From Bacteroidota bacterium (GTDB lineage Bacteria > Bacteroidota > Bacteroidia > AKYH767-A > OLB10): a stretch of 64,000 nucleotides of DNA. The position numbers were made by a program, and so were the translations under genes. The stretch lies in the NCBI GenBank assembly GCA_016709725.1, contig JADJMG010000003.1, positions 62,001 to 126,000 on the forward strand, read 5' to 3'. Positions 63,465-64,000 of this stretch are shown piece after piece. The notes beneath the pieces are model-generated. The model was not told the origin of the DNA. It was given only the letters and a program-made list of their open reading frames with translations, and did not search any database. The first letter of the stretch is position 1. The number at the start of each line of letters is the position of its first letter.

Positions 63465-64000
63465 TTATTTCGTTATGATTAATTTTTCAGTTTTAATAAA
63501 GTCACCGAATTGTAATTTCAAGAAATAAACACCTGCATTTATTTCTTCTATATTCCAAGAAACTGAATGTTCTCCTTCTTCAAGAAAATGATCAGTAAGT
63601 GTTTTTACTAGACGTCCGTGAAAATCAAAAATCATTAATGAAACTTTTTCTGATTGTTCAAGTGAAAAAGAAATAGTTGTTGATCCCGATGTTTCGAGAG
63701 AAATTGGGTTAGGAGCGATTTTTAATTCATAAGGACTTTCTAATTGCTCTGTAAATACTTCATCGAATAATCTACAAGGAACAGTCACCGTTCTTGTTCC
63801 AGATCCTTTACTTCCACAGCTATTAGTGACCTTACATTTATATACTCCGGCTGTTTTTGCAACATAAGTTTTCGCTGTTGCTCCTGCAATGTTAACATTA
63901 TTCTTTTTCCATTGATATTGATACCCTGTTCCATTTGCAGTAAGTGTTACACTATCGCCATTGCAAAAAGATAATGAACCGCTTTGAGTTAGGTAAACTG
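63465..64000 (-). CDS. C-terminal part of a secreted T9SS protein, cut by the window edge
   Basis: The frame is open from the window end to the stop at 63465. It encodes an immunoglobulin/PKD-like domain (SFCNGDSVTLTANGTGYQYQ, TYVAKTAGVYKCKVTNSCGS) and a type A T9SS sorting domain (IAPNPISLETSGSTT, INAGVYFLKLQFGDF, ending KLIITK). The N-terminus lies outside. A GTG at 63788 could be misread as a start, but the upstream codons continue the domain, so the gene is longer. It is a large exported surface protein. Confidence 0.88.
   Translation of the reverse strand, partial: VYLTQSGSLSFCNGDSVTLTANGTGYQYQWKKNNVNIAGATAKTYVAKTAGVYKCKVTNSCGSKGSGTRTVTVPCRLFDEVFTEQLESPYELKIAPNPISLETSGSTTISFSLEQSEKVSLMIFDFHGRLVKTLTDHFLEEGEHSVSWNIEEINAGVYFLKLQFGDFIKTEKLIITK

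Overview
The window is low-GC chromosomal DNA from a member of the Bacteroidota. Three kinds of evidence support this. Several secreted proteins end in type IX secretion (T9SS) sorting domains. There is a TonB receptor with an N-terminal carboxypeptidase-regulatory-like domain, and a Kdp operon with the Bacteroidota arrangement (stand-alone KdpD sensor domain, separate histidine kinase, porin, sigma-54 regulator). At least one promoter matches the Bacteroidota consensus (TTG, 19 bases, TAnnTTTG). The genus cannot be told. No rRNA, tRNA, CRISPR array or insertion sequence was recognised. Almost all genes lie on the minus strand; only 4964-8476 and 42837-43759 are on the plus strand.

Layout. 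1-4.5 kb: remnant of a cupin gene, a response regulator, a large hybrid PAS/kinase/receiver/Hpt sensor broken into three frames, and an AraC-type regulator with a metal-binding-like N-terminus. 5-8.5 kb: two secreted proteins (a tail-fibre-like surface protein and a zinc metalloprotease with T9SS tail), closed by a strong terminator and followed by an array of palindromes. 9.1-11.4 kb: small stress-type proteins (ferritin-like YciF family, a disordered acidic protein, two small membrane proteins) and a paralogue of the AraC-type regulator. 11.6-13.2 kb: two membrane proteins. 13.4-23.8 kb: high-affinity potassium uptake (kdpF, A, B, C, a porin, KdpD, a histidine kinase, a small conserved protein and a sigma-54 response regulator). 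24-25.4 kb: decaheme cytochrome c and a decayed membrane partner. 25.6-38 kb: many small soluble proteins (DUF1801, SRPBCC, ArsR, YdeI, methyltransferase), transporters and secreted proteins. 38-51.4 kb: cation/proton antiporter, SMR exporter, DinB and SRPBCC, a DoxX-pirin-dioxygenase operon, amino-acid permease, two RibD-like reductases, a broken bestrophin. 51.5-64 kb: T9SS proteins, a pair made of a formylglycine-enzyme-like protein and a 23-residue-repeat protein, aldo/keto reductase, TonB receptor, YCII proteins, TspO, and a T9SS protein cut by the window edge.

The most striking global property is the number of broken genes. About ten otherwise intact genes are interrupted by one-base frameshifts, often in homopolymers, and three by in-frame stop codons. 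The broken genes include kdpA and the kdp-linked kinase, which are normally under selection. Uncorrected sequencing errors are therefore a likely explanation and should be tested before calling pseudogenes. The most unusual structural feature is a 117-base array at 8830-8946: three perfect 15-base hairpins spaced exactly 51 bases apart, symmetric around the middle one. The most interesting protein-level candidate system is the secreted pair at 53.4-55.9 kb.
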